Positions 16,563 through 24,836 of a stretch of DNA of 64,000 bases are shown here, piece after piece. A model generated the notes under the pieces. The model worked only from the letters and a program-made list of their open reading frames with translations, was not told the origin of the DNA and did not search any database. Source of the stretch: Yoonia sp. (GTDB taxonomy: Bacteria; Pseudomonadota; Alphaproteobacteria; Rhodobacterales; Rhodobacteraceae); assembly GCF_017854565.1 (NCBI RefSeq), contig NZ_JAFMHJ010000004.1, positions 56,175-120,174 on the forward strand, given 5' to 3'. Made by a program: the position numbers and the translations under genes. Every line of letters starts with the position of its first letter. Position 1 is the first letter of the stretch.

Positions 16563-17571
16563 CACGCCACCGGGCCGCGCAGGGGTCCATGATCCGCCGC
16601 CACAGGGGCGGGATCAGCGCGATACCGGCCATCAGCGGCAGGGGTCTTGGCAGCATCGGGGCGTCCTTTGGCAGGGTCAGCGCGGGATAGGGCCGTGCGG
16701 GGTGGGCGTGATGGTCGGAATGTCGGGTCGCGTTCAGCAGCAGCGCAGATGAAAACCAATGCGGGCTGTTCCAGCTGTGTCGGGGGCCGACGGGGTGCGG
16801 TTTGCCGTCTGCGCCCGTGCCGCGCATCAGACCGTAATGCTGGACGTAATCGGACAGCAGCAGTTGCATCTGCGCGTAACCCGCAAGCGCGACATACGCG
16901 ATCAGGGCGCGCCTGCCACCGGTCATGTATGCGCCCAGCAGCAACAAAGCCGCACCGCCGATGTAGATCACATAGGGGGTATGCCATGCGGCACGCTTGA
17001 TGCGGCGCAGGCGCGCGGCCTCGGCGGTGTAGCCCTTGCGGAACGAACCGACCCACGCCCGCAGCGCAAAGCGATAAAAGCTTTCGCCGCGCCGCGATGT
17101 ATTGGGGTCTGCCGGGGTGGCGACATGGCGGTGATGCACCAGCACATGCGCCGAGGTGTGATGCCCGAACAGCAATGTAATATAGACCCACATCCCCAGC
17201 CGGTGCAGCGGTCGGGCCCCCCGGTGGATCAGTTCATGGGCATTGGCGTTGCTGACCTGCCCGAAAAACAACCCCGCTGCAAAGAAAAGGCCGGTTTTTT
17301 CCACGGGCGTCAGGGCGTGCCCCGCCAATGCGGCCACGGACAACACCAGCAGACCAAAGTGGGCGATGGCCAATGTCACGGCAAGCGTGTCGCCTGACGG
17401 GAATGCGCTGTCGGGCGGGATGTGCCGGACCATCCGGTCCAGCGCGCCGGTGAACGCGGTCAGGTATAGAACGGCAAGCGCGATCCAGACGCCGCCCTGC
17501 ACTGCGCCCACGGCGATCAGGCCCACAGGCGCGAGCGTTGCGATCGTGAAAAGGCGCATTTGGGTCGTCAT
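16555..17571 (-). CDS. AlkB-like alkane 1-monooxygenase / fatty acid hydroxylase family
   Basis: 338 residues from ATG 17571; an in-frame GTG at 17589 would add six. Integral membrane di-iron enzyme: histidine box 1 HELIHR, box 2 HVLVHHRHV, the AlkB signature DYVQHYGLMR and box 3 RHSDHHAHP are all present, set among about six hydrophobic helices. AlkB enzymes hydroxylate terminal carbons of alkanes or fatty acids using rubredoxin; no rubredoxin is adjacent, so electrons must come from elsewhere. Size is somewhat below Pseudomonas AlkB (about 400). Chain length and substrate are uncertain. Confidence 0.85.
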   Translation of the reverse strand: MTTQMRLFTIATLAPVGLIAVGAVQGGVWIALAVLYLTAFTGALDRMVRHIPPDSAFPSGDTLAVTLAIAHFGLLVLSVAALAGHALTPVEKTGLFFAAGLFFGQVSNANAHELIHRGARPLHRLGMWVYITLLFGHHTSAHVLVHHRHVATPADPNTSRRGESFYRFALRAWVGSFRKGYTAEAARLRRIKRAAWHTPYVIYIGGAALLLLGAYMTGGRRALIAYVALAGYAQMQLLLSDYVQHYGLMRGTGADGKPHPVGPRHSWNSPHWFSSALLLNATRHSDHHAHPARPYPALTLPKDAPMLPRPLPLMAGIALIPPLWRRIMDPCAARWRDA

Positions 17572-17715
17572 GTTTCGGATAGTTAACACGGGTTTCCCGG
17601 TTGGGCAGGATTAAATGCACCAAGGAACGGTTTGGTGGCTTATGGGGTCGCTTTTGCGTGGTTCGGGGCGGGCGGCGGCGGTATGTTGCCCGTGATTTGG
17701 CATGGGAATGGCGTG

Positions 17716-19401
17716 ATGGCACTTGATACGCGCAAAGGCGTTTGGAAAACCGGCAAGGGCAAGGGGCGCCATACGCCCAAAGGGCGTCAGCTGGATGATG
17801 TCGCTTGGGAACAGGTCAAGGCGCTTTTGGGCGACAGACCGCGCCGCCGTGATTTGTTGATCGAGTTTCTGCATTTGGTGCAGGATCAGTTCGGCTGCCT
17901 GTCCGCCGCGCATCTGCGTGCATTGGCCGAAGAAATGCGCATGTCACAGGCCGAGGTTTATGAAGTCGCAACCTTTTACGCGCATTTTGACGTGGTAAAA
18001 GAAGGAGAGCCGGTGCCGCCCGCGCTGACAATACGGGTATGCGATTCGTTGTCGTGCGAACTGGCGGGCGCACAGCAGTTGCAGGCGGCGCTGACCGATG
18101 GGATGGACCCCGCAAAAGTCCGTGTCGTGCGCGCGCCGTGCATGGGGCGGTGTGATACGGCACCGGTGGTCGAATTGGGCCATAACCACGTTGATCACGC
18201 GACTTTGACAAAGGTCGCAGCGGCGATTGCGGCGGGGGATACCCACGCGCATGTGCCGGACTACCAAGCGTTTGCTGCCTATGCGGCGACGGGCGGCTAC
18301 GACACGCTGAAATCGCTGCGCGCGACTGGTGATTGGGCGGCGGTGCAGGACACGGTTCTGGCATCGGGTCTGCGCGGGCTTGGCGGTGCCGGGTTTCCGT
18401 CGGGCAAGAAATGGGGCTTTGTCCGCGGCAATGCAGGCCCGCGTTATCTGGCCGTAAACGGGGACGAGGGCGAGCCGGGGACGTTCAAGGACCGCTATCA
18501 TCTGGAACGCACGCCGCATCTGTTCCTTGAGGGGATGCTGATTGCCGCATGGGCGGTCGCGGCCGAGACGTGTTTTATCTACATGCGCGACGAATACCCG
18601 GCGGTATTGGAGATTTTGCGCCGCGAAATCCGCGCCTTGGAAGATGCGGGGATCGTCGCCGCAGGTTATATTGATCTGCGGCGCGGTGCGGGAGCCTATA
18701 TCTGCGGCGAGGAATCCGCGATGATCGAAAGCATTGAGGGCAAACGCGGTATTCCGCGTCATCGCCCGCCTTTCGTCGCGCAAGTGGGTATTTTTGGCCG
18801 ACCGACGCTGGTGCATAACGTGGAAACGCTGCTGTGGGTTGCGCGGGTGTGCCGCGAGGGGCCAGAGGTTCTGAATGCCGCCGAAAAGAACGGGCGCAGG
18901 GGGCTGCGGTCCTATTCGGTGTCGGGCCGGGTGGCGCAGCCGGGGGTGTATTTGCTGCCTGCGGGGTCCACGATTTTGGACGTGATCGCGGCGGCTGGCG
19001 GCATGGCGGCAGGCCATGTGTTCAAGGCCTATCAACCCGGCGGGCCGTCATCGGGGCTGTTGCCGGCGTCAATTCACGATGTGCCGCTGGATTTTGACAC
19101 CTTGCAGCCGCTGGGCACATTCATCGGGTCGGCGGCTGTGGTTGTGCTGTCGGACAAGGACCGCGCGCGCGATGCGGCGTTGAATATGCTGCGTTTCTTT
19201 GAAGACGAATCGTGCGGGCAATGCACGCCGTGCCGTGTTGGCTGCGAAAAGGCGGTAAAGCTGATGCAGGCAAAGACCTGGGATCGACCGTTGCTGGATG
19301 ATCTGTGCACCGCGATGGCCGATGCCAGCATTTGCGGTCTGGGGCAGGCGGCGCCGAACCCGATCAAGCTGGTGATGCAGCATTTCAGCGATGAAATCTG
19401 A
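17716..19401 (+). CDS. NuoE-NuoF fusion (NADH/formate dehydrogenase-type diaphorase subunit)
   Basis: 561 residues from ATG 17716. The N-terminal thioredoxin-like NuoE part has a [2Fe-2S] site (Cys109, Cys114, Cys142, Cys146). The NuoF part follows: FMN loop GLGGAGFPSGKKWGF, NADH-binding ICGEESAMIESIEGKRG, SLBB region and the N3 [4Fe-4S] ligands Cys500, Cys503, Cys506 and Cys540. It therefore has all cofactors for NAD(H) oxidation/reduction and electron transfer. Such fusions serve NAD-dependent formate dehydrogenases (FdsG+FdsB) or related dehydrogenases, but no catalytic molybdenum subunit is adjacent; ftsY follows directly. Confidence 0.9.
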   Translation: MALDTRKGVWKTGKGKGRHTPKGRQLDDVAWEQVKALLGDRPRRRDLLIEFLHLVQDQFGCLSAAHLRALAEEMRMSQAEVYEVATFYAHFDVVKEGEPVPPALTIRVCDSLSCELAGAQQLQAALTDGMDPAKVRVVRAPCMGRCDTAPVVELGHNHVDHATLTKVAAAIAAGDTHAHVPDYQAFAAYAATGGYDTLKSLRATGDWAAVQDTVLASGLRGLGGAGFPSGKKWGFVRGNAGPRYLAVNGDEGEPGTFKDRYHLERTPHLFLEGMLIAAWAVAAETCFIYMRDEYPAVLEILRREIRALEDAGIVAAGYIDLRRGAGAYICGEESAMIESIEGKRGIPRHRPPFVAQVGIFGRPTLVHNVETLLWVARVCREGPEVLNAAEKNGRRGLRSYSVSGRVAQPGVYLLPAGSTILDVIAAAGGMAAGHVFKAYQPGGPSSGLLPASIHDVPLDFDTLQPLGTFIGSAAVVVLSDKDRARDAALNMLRFFEDESCGQCTPCRVGCEKAVKLMQAKTWDRPLLDDLCTAMADASICGLGQAAPNPIKLVMQHFSDEI

Positions 19402-19465
19402 CTGGGCTTTTCAATTGGTCTGACAGGGATTAGGTCATTTGAGGTAATGATCCAAAGGCGCGCCG

Positions 19466-20551
19466 ATGTCGTTTTTCAAAAAGCTCAAGGACCGGATGCT
19501 GCGGTCGTCCTCGAAAATCGACGAGGGTCTGGACGCGATCATCGGCGATGGGGTGGCGCAGGACGCACCGCCCCAAGAGACGCAGGCGCCGGTCGTGGTG
19601 CAGGACGCAGCCCCGGTTTCCGCGCCGCCGCCAGAGGCCGTGGAAGATACGCAACCTGTTGAAAAGAAGGGTATTATAGGCCGTCTTTTTGGGGGTGCCG
19701 ATGATGCCGATGTTGTCCGCCGTGCGCTGGACGATGCCATGCTGGAGCAGTTGGAAGAGCTGTTGATCAGCGCCGACATGGGCGTGGATACCGCGTTGCG
19801 CGTCACTGCGAATATGGCCGAAGGCCGACTGGGCAAGAAGCTGTCAGTGAACGAGATCAAGCAGTTACTGGCCGATGAGGTCACCCGGATCATGGAGCCG
19901 GTGGCACGGCCCATGCCGCTTTATGCCAAGAAACCGCAGGTGGTTCTGGTCGTGGGGGTGAATGGGTCGGGCAAGACCACGACGATCGGCAAACTGGCCA
20001 GTCAGTTCCGCGCGGCAGGTAAAAATGTGGTGATTGCGGCGGGCGACACGTTCCGTGCGGCGGCGGTCGAACAGTTGCAGGTCTGGGGCGAACGGGCCGG
20101 GGTGCCGGTTCTGACGGCCCCCGAAGGGTCGGACCCGGCCAGCCTTGCGTTTGACGCAATGACGCAGGCACAGGCCGATGGCGCGGATCTGTTGATGATC
20201 GACACCGCGGGCCGGTTGCAGAACCGTGCCGATCTGATGGAAGAACTGACCAAGATCGTGCGCGTGATCCGCAAGAAGGACCCCGACGCCCCGCATAACA
20301 CGCTGTTGGTTCTGGACGCGACGACGGGACAAAACGCGCTGCAACAGGTGAAGGTGTTTCAGGAACTTGCCGATGTGTCCGGCCTTGTGATGACGAAGCT
20401 GGACGGCACGGCCAAGGGCGGAGTGCTGGTGGCGTTGGCCGATAAATTTGGCCTGCCGATCCATGCGATTGGTGTGGGCGAACAGATCGACGATCTGGCG
20501 CCATTTGATCCCGAGGAATTCGCAGCCGCGCTTGTCGGGTTGGAGAATTGA
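19466..20551 (+). CDS. ftsY: Signal recognition particle receptor FtsY
   Basis: 361 residues. The N-terminal acidic A domain (about 1-70, rich in Ala/Pro/Glu) precedes the NG domain: GVNGSGKTTTIGKLA (G1), GDTFRAAAVEQL (insertion box), DTAGRLQ (G3), TKLDGTAKGG (G4) and the closing GVGEQIDDLAPFDPEEF. It is a GTPase that docks SRP-ribosome complexes at the inner membrane. Length is normal for alphaproteobacteria. The DMT transporter and yciB follow closely in the same direction. Confidence 0.96.
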   Translation: MSFFKKLKDRMLRSSSKIDEGLDAIIGDGVAQDAPPQETQAPVVVQDAAPVSAPPPEAVEDTQPVEKKGIIGRLFGGADDADVVRRALDDAMLEQLEELLISADMGVDTALRVTANMAEGRLGKKLSVNEIKQLLADEVTRIMEPVARPMPLYAKKPQVVLVVGVNGSGKTTTIGKLASQFRAAGKNVVIAAGDTFRAAAVEQLQVWGERAGVPVLTAPEGSDPASLAFDAMTQAQADGADLLMIDTAGRLQNRADLMEELTKIVRVIRKKDPDAPHNTLLVLDATTGQNALQQVKVFQELADVSGLVMTKLDGTAKGGVLVALADKFGLPIHAIGVGEQIDDLAPFDPEEFAAALVGLEN

Positions 20552-20588
20552 ACGCTTGTCTGACCTGCGCATATGGCGCGGTTGACTG

Positions 20589-21491
20589 ATGGGGGAATGG
20601 ATTGTGTCAATTGCCGGCACGCCCGAGGGGGCGCGTCTGGCCACGATGCTGGCGTTGATGTCGGCCTTGGCACATGCGGTATTTGGCGCGCTGCAGAAGG
20701 GGCGCTATGACCCGTGGCTGACGCGCGGGGCGATTGACGGCTGGCTGGCGATTTTGTCGGCGCCGATTGCGTTGTTTGTGGTGCCTTGGCCAAATCTGAC
20801 GACGGCCCTGATCCTTGTGGGCGCGATTGCGGTGCATTTCGCCTATAAGGTCACGATGGCGATGGCCTATGAAAAGGCTGCGTATACAGTGGTTTACCCG
20901 GTGGTCCGTGGCACTGGGCCGCTGGTGACGGTGATCGCGGCAACGGTGTTTTTCGGCGAGCATTTCACCCCTGTGCAATGGCTGGGGGTCGCCTGCCTGT
21001 CGGGGGGGATTTTGATGTTGGCGCTGCGTAACCTGTCGGAAGAGGTGATTGACCTGCCTGCCCTGAAACTGGGGTTGATGTGGGCGGTGGCGGGTGGTGT
21101 GCTGGTCGCGCTATATACGACATATGACGCCTATGGTATTCGGCAGTCGCCGGACCCGTTCACATTTCTGGCCTGGTTTTTCGTTGTCACGGCTTTGGAT
21201 TTCCCGATTCTGGCGGTGTTACGCTATCGCCGGATGGTTACCCCGCCGGTGCTGGCGCCGCTGATGTGGCGGGGCATCGCGGGGGCGTTGATTGCATGGG
21301 TCAGCTTTGGCGGGGTGATGTTGGCCACGCGGCTGGACAAGGTGGGCGAAGCGGCGGTATTGCGCGAAACCTCGACCGTGTTTGCGGCGCTGATCGGCTG
21401 GTTTATCCTGGGCGAAAAAGTGGGTCCGCGCCGTTTGTTTTTGATGGCACTGGTTGCGCTGGGCGCCGTGATTGTGGAAATGGGGGGCTAG
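20589..21491 (+). CDS. DMT superfamily (EamA) transporter
   Basis: 300 residues with about ten hydrophobic segments in two EamA repeats; the first ends in YEKAAYTVVYPVVRGTGPLVTVIAATVFFGEHF and the second in LRETSTVFAALIGWFILGEKVGPRR, the repeated E-K/R motifs before the last helix of each half. It is an inner-membrane metabolite exporter or importer with unknown substrate. It lies 37 bases after ftsY and 10 bases before yciB, so it is probably one transcript. Confidence 0.87.
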   Translation: MGEWIVSIAGTPEGARLATMLALMSALAHAVFGALQKGRYDPWLTRGAIDGWLAILSAPIALFVVPWPNLTTALILVGAIAVHFAYKVTMAMAYEKAAYTVVYPVVRGTGPLVTVIAATVFFGEHFTPVQWLGVACLSGGILMLALRNLSEEVIDLPALKLGLMWAVAGGVLVALYTTYDAYGIRQSPDPFTFLAWFFVVTALDFPILAVLRYRRMVTPPVLAPLMWRGIAGALIAWVSFGGVMLATRLDKVGEAAVLRETSTVFAALIGWFILGEKVGPRRLFLMALVALGAVIVEMGG

Positions 21492-21501
21492 GGGGACAGT
21501 C

Positions 21502-22113
21502 ATGGCTGAAAAAACGATTAATCCGGTGCTGAAACAGGTGCTTGAATTAGGCCCGACAGTGGCGTTCTTCCTGATCTATATGCGGATCAAAGGGGACACG
21601 TTCACCATTTCCGGGACCGATTACAGCGGATTCATCGTCGCGGCTTTGGTCTTTGTGCCGATCCTGCTGGTGGCGATGGGGCTGCTGTGGCTGCTGACCG
21701 GCAAGCTGAGCCGGATGCAGATGTTTACCGCGTTCATGGTCATCTTCTTTGGTGGCCTGACGGCGTATTTCAATGATGAGCGGTTTTTTAAGGCAAAAAC
21801 CACGATTGTTTATGGGTTCATGGCGGCTTTGCTTGGTATCGGGTTGTTGCGTGGACAAAGCTATCTGCGGCTGGTGATGGAAGAATTTTTGCCGATGCAG
21901 CCAGAGGGGTGGATGATTTTCACCCGCCGCCTGACGGGTATGTTTGCCGCGCTGGCCGTCGCAAACGAGGTGATTTGGCGCACGCAATCGACGGATCTGT
22001 GGGTCAAGCTTGAGACGTTCGCGTTTCCTGTGGTGCTGTTCGTCTTTTTGTGGGTGCAGATAGCCGGGCTTCAGCGGTATCTGATTGAGGACCCTGAAAC
22101 CCCCGAGGACTAG
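21502..22113 (+). CDS. yciB: Inner membrane-spanning protein YciB (septation protein A family)
   Basis: 203 residues, ATG at 21502 with GGGGGACAG upstream. Five to six transmembrane helices and the family blocks LELGPTVAFFLIY, FGGLTAYFNDERFFKAKTTIVYG and WMIFTRRLTGMFAALAVANEVIWR identify YciB/IspZ, implicated in cell division and envelope maintenance. The last four bases overlap the stop of the convergent PilZ gene. Confidence 0.94.
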   Translation: MAEKTINPVLKQVLELGPTVAFFLIYMRIKGDTFTISGTDYSGFIVAALVFVPILLVAMGLLWLLTGKLSRMQMFTAFMVIFFGGLTAYFNDERFFKAKTTIVYGFMAALLGIGLLRGQSYLRLVMEEFLPMQPEGWMIFTRRLTGMFAALAVANEVIWRTQSTDLWVKLETFAFPVVLFVFLWVQIAGLQRYLIEDPETPED

Positions 22114-22436
22114 CGCATTTCCGCAAAGCCAAAGCCGACGCCGCGATTGTCCGTTTTGCGGCCGTCACGGCGATAGCGCAGCGTATCGACCTGATCGTTG
22201 GTGATCTGTGGCCGAAAGACGATGCCTGCACGCCCGCCTGCGACCCATTGCACCACGGCATCCACCCGCAAGCTCAGGATATTGAGCTGCAGTTTGTCGC
22301 CGCGTCGGGCACCACACAGACCTTCGATCCGGGCCCCTGTATTATTGACGTCGACCACCTGGGCCTTTTCCGGTCCGGTGGCGGTGCGCAGCTCAATCGG
22401 GTACTGCGTATTATATCTATGTTGCCGATGGTGCAT
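22110..22436 (-). CDS. PilZ domain protein
   Basis: 108 residues forming a single PilZ domain. The RxxxR c-di-GMP-binding start is degenerate (HHRQHRYNTQYPIEL), followed by VVDVNNTGARIEGL, which corresponds to the D/NxSxxG motif with Asn replacing the first acidic residue and Thr the Ser, and AVVQWVAGGRAGIVF. Binding of c-di-GMP is therefore possible but not certain. It stands alone on its strand, convergent with yciB. Confidence 0.82.
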   Translation of the reverse strand: MHHRQHRYNTQYPIELRTATGPEKAQVVDVNNTGARIEGLCGARRGDKLQLNILSLRVDAVVQWVAGGRAGIVFRPQITNDQVDTLRYRRDGRKTDNRGVGFGFAEMR

Positions 22437-22493
22437 GGCGTGACCTCACTCAGAAAAACAAGCGATTCCTACGCCTCCGAGGCTAACAATTCG

Positions 22494-23201
22494 TTACGAC
22501 GGTTTTTGAAACAGAATATTTTGAGCGCCTTGATTCTTGCGGAAATCGCCCCGCTTTTCGGCAGCGAGGGCGCGCCCGCGCTGCACGCCGGGCCGTGCGC
22601 CCATCATGTCCAGCCAGCGCGCCATGTGGGGTTTGTCGTCCAGCGTTTGCTGCTGCCCTTCCCAGAGCGAGGCCCAGCCCCAGATCGCCATATCTGCAAT
22701 CGAATAAAAATCGCCCGCGACGCATTCATGCAGCGCAAGCTGCCGGTCAAGCACCCCATAAAGGCGCGCCGTTTCATTGCGGTAGCGGTCCTTGGCGTAG
22801 GGCAAATCGTTGGGCGGGTCCATCGCCGGGGCATATTTCAGGAAGTGGTGCGCCTGACCTGCCATCGGGCCAAGGCCGCCCATCTGCCACATCAGCCATT
22901 CGTCCACCCGGATGTGGTCGCGTGCGGTCGTGCCATGGAACTGGCCGGTCTTGCGGGCCAGATATTGCAGGATCGCACCGGATTCGAAGATCGAAATCGG
23001 GGCGCCATCGGGGCCGTCGGGATCAATGATCGCAGGCATCCGGTTGTTGGGCGCAATTTTCAGGAAGTCCGGCTTGAACTGATCGCCCGCGCCGATATCC
23101 ACCAGATGCAACGTGTACGGCAGCCCCATTTCCTCGAGTGCGATCGAGATTTTCCAGCCATTCGGGGTGGGCCAGAAATACAGGTCAATGGGCGCGGTCA
23201 T
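22494..23201 (-). CDS. Glutathione S-transferase family protein (YfcG/Ure2-like)
   Basis: 235 residues from ATG 23201; the open frame runs further upstream into the metZ leader but that part is not conserved. The N-terminal thioredoxin fold begins IDLYFWPTPNGWKISIALEE, with the Asn-Gly-x-Lys pattern of Nu-class GSTs (YfcG, Ure2p), then KIAPNNRMPAIID and IFESGAILQYLARK (glutathione gamma-Glu site). The all-helical C-domain has VDEWLMWQMGGLGPMAGQ and YSIADMAIWGW. Probably a disulfide-bond reductase or peroxidase type GST. Its promoter must lie within the metZ leader region. Confidence 0.9.
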   Translation of the reverse strand: MTAPIDLYFWPTPNGWKISIALEEMGLPYTLHLVDIGAGDQFKPDFLKIAPNNRMPAIIDPDGPDGAPISIFESGAILQYLARKTGQFHGTTARDHIRVDEWLMWQMGGLGPMAGQAHHFLKYAPAMDPPNDLPYAKDRYRNETARLYGVLDRQLALHECVAGDFYSIADMAIWGWASLWEGQQQTLDDKPHMARWLDMMGARPGVQRGRALAAEKRGDFRKNQGAQNILFQKPS

Positions 23202-23297
23202 AGGCAGTCCTTCGGCAATGTCCCCGGCCAGAATGGCATGCTGTGGCGAAAGGACAAGGGCTGTATTGGGCGCAGGATCGTTGCCGGCGGCATCTTC

Positions 23298-23326
23298 TTG
23301 ACGTGCGCATGGCGCGGGCTTATGCA
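23298..23326 (+). promoter_or_regulatory. Candidate sigma-70-type promoter for metZ
   Basis: TTGACG (23298-23303) and TATGCA (23321-23326) are separated by exactly 17 bases, placing transcription start near 23333, the first base of the riboswitch P1 stem. The -35 is good; the -10 matches only in its first three bases. Confidence 0.4.
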
Positions 23327-23332
23327 CATAGT

Positions 23333-23386
23333 CGTGGCGATTTGTTACCGGATTGCGGGCCACGTTAAATATGCCGCTAAAGAGGG
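23333..23386 (+). promoter_or_regulatory. SAM-II riboswitch upstream of metZ
   Basis: The P1 stem is CGTGGC (23333-23338) with GCCACG (23359-23364). The loop contains the ATTTG/TTACCGGATTGC sequence, and after P1 comes GTTAAATAT and then the conserved GCTAAAGAGGG (23376-23386). Order, spacing and core sequence match the SAM-II class (compact H-type pseudoknot binding S-adenosylmethionine), which is established upstream of methionine-synthesis genes in alphaproteobacteria. The strand and position, about 75 bases before the metZ start, agree. An intrinsic terminator follows 15 bases later, suggesting SAM-dependent premature termination. Confidence 0.85.
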
Positions 23387-23401
23387 TTGCGGGTTTGTAG
23401 A

Positions 23402-23435
23402 CCCCGATACCTTTTCCCGGTGTCGGGGTTTTTTT
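23402..23435 (+). terminator. Intrinsic terminator in metZ leader (riboswitch expression platform)
   Basis: CCCCGATACC (23402-23411) pairs with GGTGTCGGGG (23419-23428), a 10-bp stem with one T-G pair and a 7-base loop, followed by seven T residues. It ends 26 bases before the metZ ATG on the same strand, so it makes sense only as an attenuator. Confidence 0.85.
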
Positions 23436-23461
23436 ATTGCGCAATCGCGCGGGGACTAAAG

Positions 23462-24649
23462 ATGAAAACGTGGAAGAAACGCACCAAGGCGGTGCATGCC
23501 GGTATCCGGCGCAGCCAATATGGCGAGGTGTCCGAGGCGATCTTTATGACGCAGGGCTTTGTTTATGACACCGCAGAAGCGGCAGAGCAGCGGTTTGTCG
23601 AATCGGGCGCGGATGAATTCATCTATGCCCGCTACGGCAACCCCACCGTGGCGATGTTCGAAGACCGGATCGCCGCGCTGGAAGGGGCCGAGGACGGCTT
23701 TGCCACGGCCTCTGGCATGGCGGCGGTCAATGGCGCGCTGACGTCGATGCTGCGGGCGGGCGATCATGTGGTGTCGGCGCGGGCACTGTTCGGGTCCTGT
23801 CTTTATATCCTCGAGGAAATCCTGAGCCGCTATGGCGTTGAGGTGACGTTTGTGGATGGCACCGACCTGACCGCATGGGAGGCGGCAATTCGGCCAGATA
23901 CCAAGGCCGTATTCTTTGAAAGCGTGTCAAACCCGACCTTGGAAGTGATTGATATATCGACCGTTGCGATGTTGGCGCATGCGGTGAACGCGGTTGTGGT
24001 TGTCGATAATGTATTTGCGACGCCCGTCTTTTCGAACGCAATCGCGCAGGGCGCCGATGTGGTCGTGTATTCGGCCACCAAACATATCGACGGGCAGGGG
24101 CGCGCATTGGGCGGGGTGATCCTGGGTACCCGCGATTTCATTCGTGGCACGGTCGAACCCTATATGAAGCACACCGGCGGGTCGATGTCGCCATTCACCG
24201 CTTGGCTGATGCTGAAGGGGCTGGAGACGATGGACCTGCGGGTGCGCGCGCAGACGGCGACCGCGCTACGGTTGGCGCAGTTGCTTGAATCGGATGGCAA
24301 TCTGGCGCAGGTGATTTATCCGGGGCTGGACAGCCACCGCCAAGCGGCGCTGGCCCGGGCGCAGATGGGCGCAGGCGGCACCGTGCTGGCGATTGATGCA
24401 GGGTCGCAGGCTGCGGCGTTTGGATTGCTGAACGCGCTGGAGATTTTCACGATCTCGAATAATCTGGGCGATGCGAAATCCATTGCGACGCATCCTGCCA
24501 CGACGACGCATCAGCGGTTGCCTGATGCGACCAAGGCAAGGTTGGGGATCACGCCCGGCCTGATCAGGTTGAGTGTCGGGCTGGAGGACACGGATGATCT
24601 GCTGGCTGATCTGCGCGGGGCCATCGACGCGGCCTGCAGCCAGCGCTGA
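23462..24649 (+). CDS. metZ: O-succinylhomoserine sulfhydrylase
   Basis: 395 residues, PLP enzyme of the Cys/Met metabolism (gamma-family) fold. Lys207 in SATKHIDGQG binds PLP; YARYGNPTVAMFE (residues 55-67) contributes Tyr/Arg phosphate contacts, and SNPTLEVIDI and DNVFATPVF complete the active site. It uses sulfide and an activated homoserine to form homocysteine; O-succinyl versus O-acetyl preference cannot be fixed by eye, but MetZ is the usual form in this order. The ATG at 23462 follows the attenuator; expression is probably repressed by SAM via the SAM-II leader. Confidence 0.92.
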   Translation: MKTWKKRTKAVHAGIRRSQYGEVSEAIFMTQGFVYDTAEAAEQRFVESGADEFIYARYGNPTVAMFEDRIAALEGAEDGFATASGMAAVNGALTSMLRAGDHVVSARALFGSCLYILEEILSRYGVEVTFVDGTDLTAWEAAIRPDTKAVFFESVSNPTLEVIDISTVAMLAHAVNAVVVVDNVFATPVFSNAIAQGADVVVYSATKHIDGQGRALGGVILGTRDFIRGTVEPYMKHTGGSMSPFTAWLMLKGLETMDLRVRAQTATALRLAQLLESDGNLAQVIYPGLDSHRQAALARAQMGAGGTVLAIDAGSQAAAFGLLNALEIFTISNNLGDAKSIATHPATTTHQRLPDATKARLGITPGLIRLSVGLEDTDDLLADLRGAIDAACSQR

Positions 24650-24658
24650 GCATTGAGA

Positions 24659-24683
24659 CCGCCGCAGGCCGGGCTTGCGGCGG
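24659..24683 (+). repeat. Extragenic hairpin after metZ
   Basis: CCGCCGCA (24659-24666) and TGCGGCGG (24676-24683) form a perfect 8-bp stem with a 9-base loop, 9 bases after the metZ stop. No T-run follows directly; instead a GCCTCCGGCGGGGATATTT segment comes next, which I recall as a recurrent extragenic sequence in Roseobacter-group genomes. Probably a 3'-end structure for metZ mRNA. Confidence 0.55.
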
Positions 24684-24836
24684 AGCCTCCGGCGGGGATA
24701 TTTCTTGCTCGGAAGAAGGGCAAGGGGCGACCATGTGGGATTGGCCGTTCTGCCGAACCGGTGGCGCGGCGCGCCGTGGCTTTGTGCCGGGAAACGGGTT
24801 AATGTGGCATGTCCGAGCCAGTAAAAGGTGGCTGTC

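Noticed and set aside
17944..19035. Minus-strand open frame opposite the NuoE-NuoF fusion
   Set aside because: Shadow of a gene with conserved Fe-S, FMN and NADH motifs.
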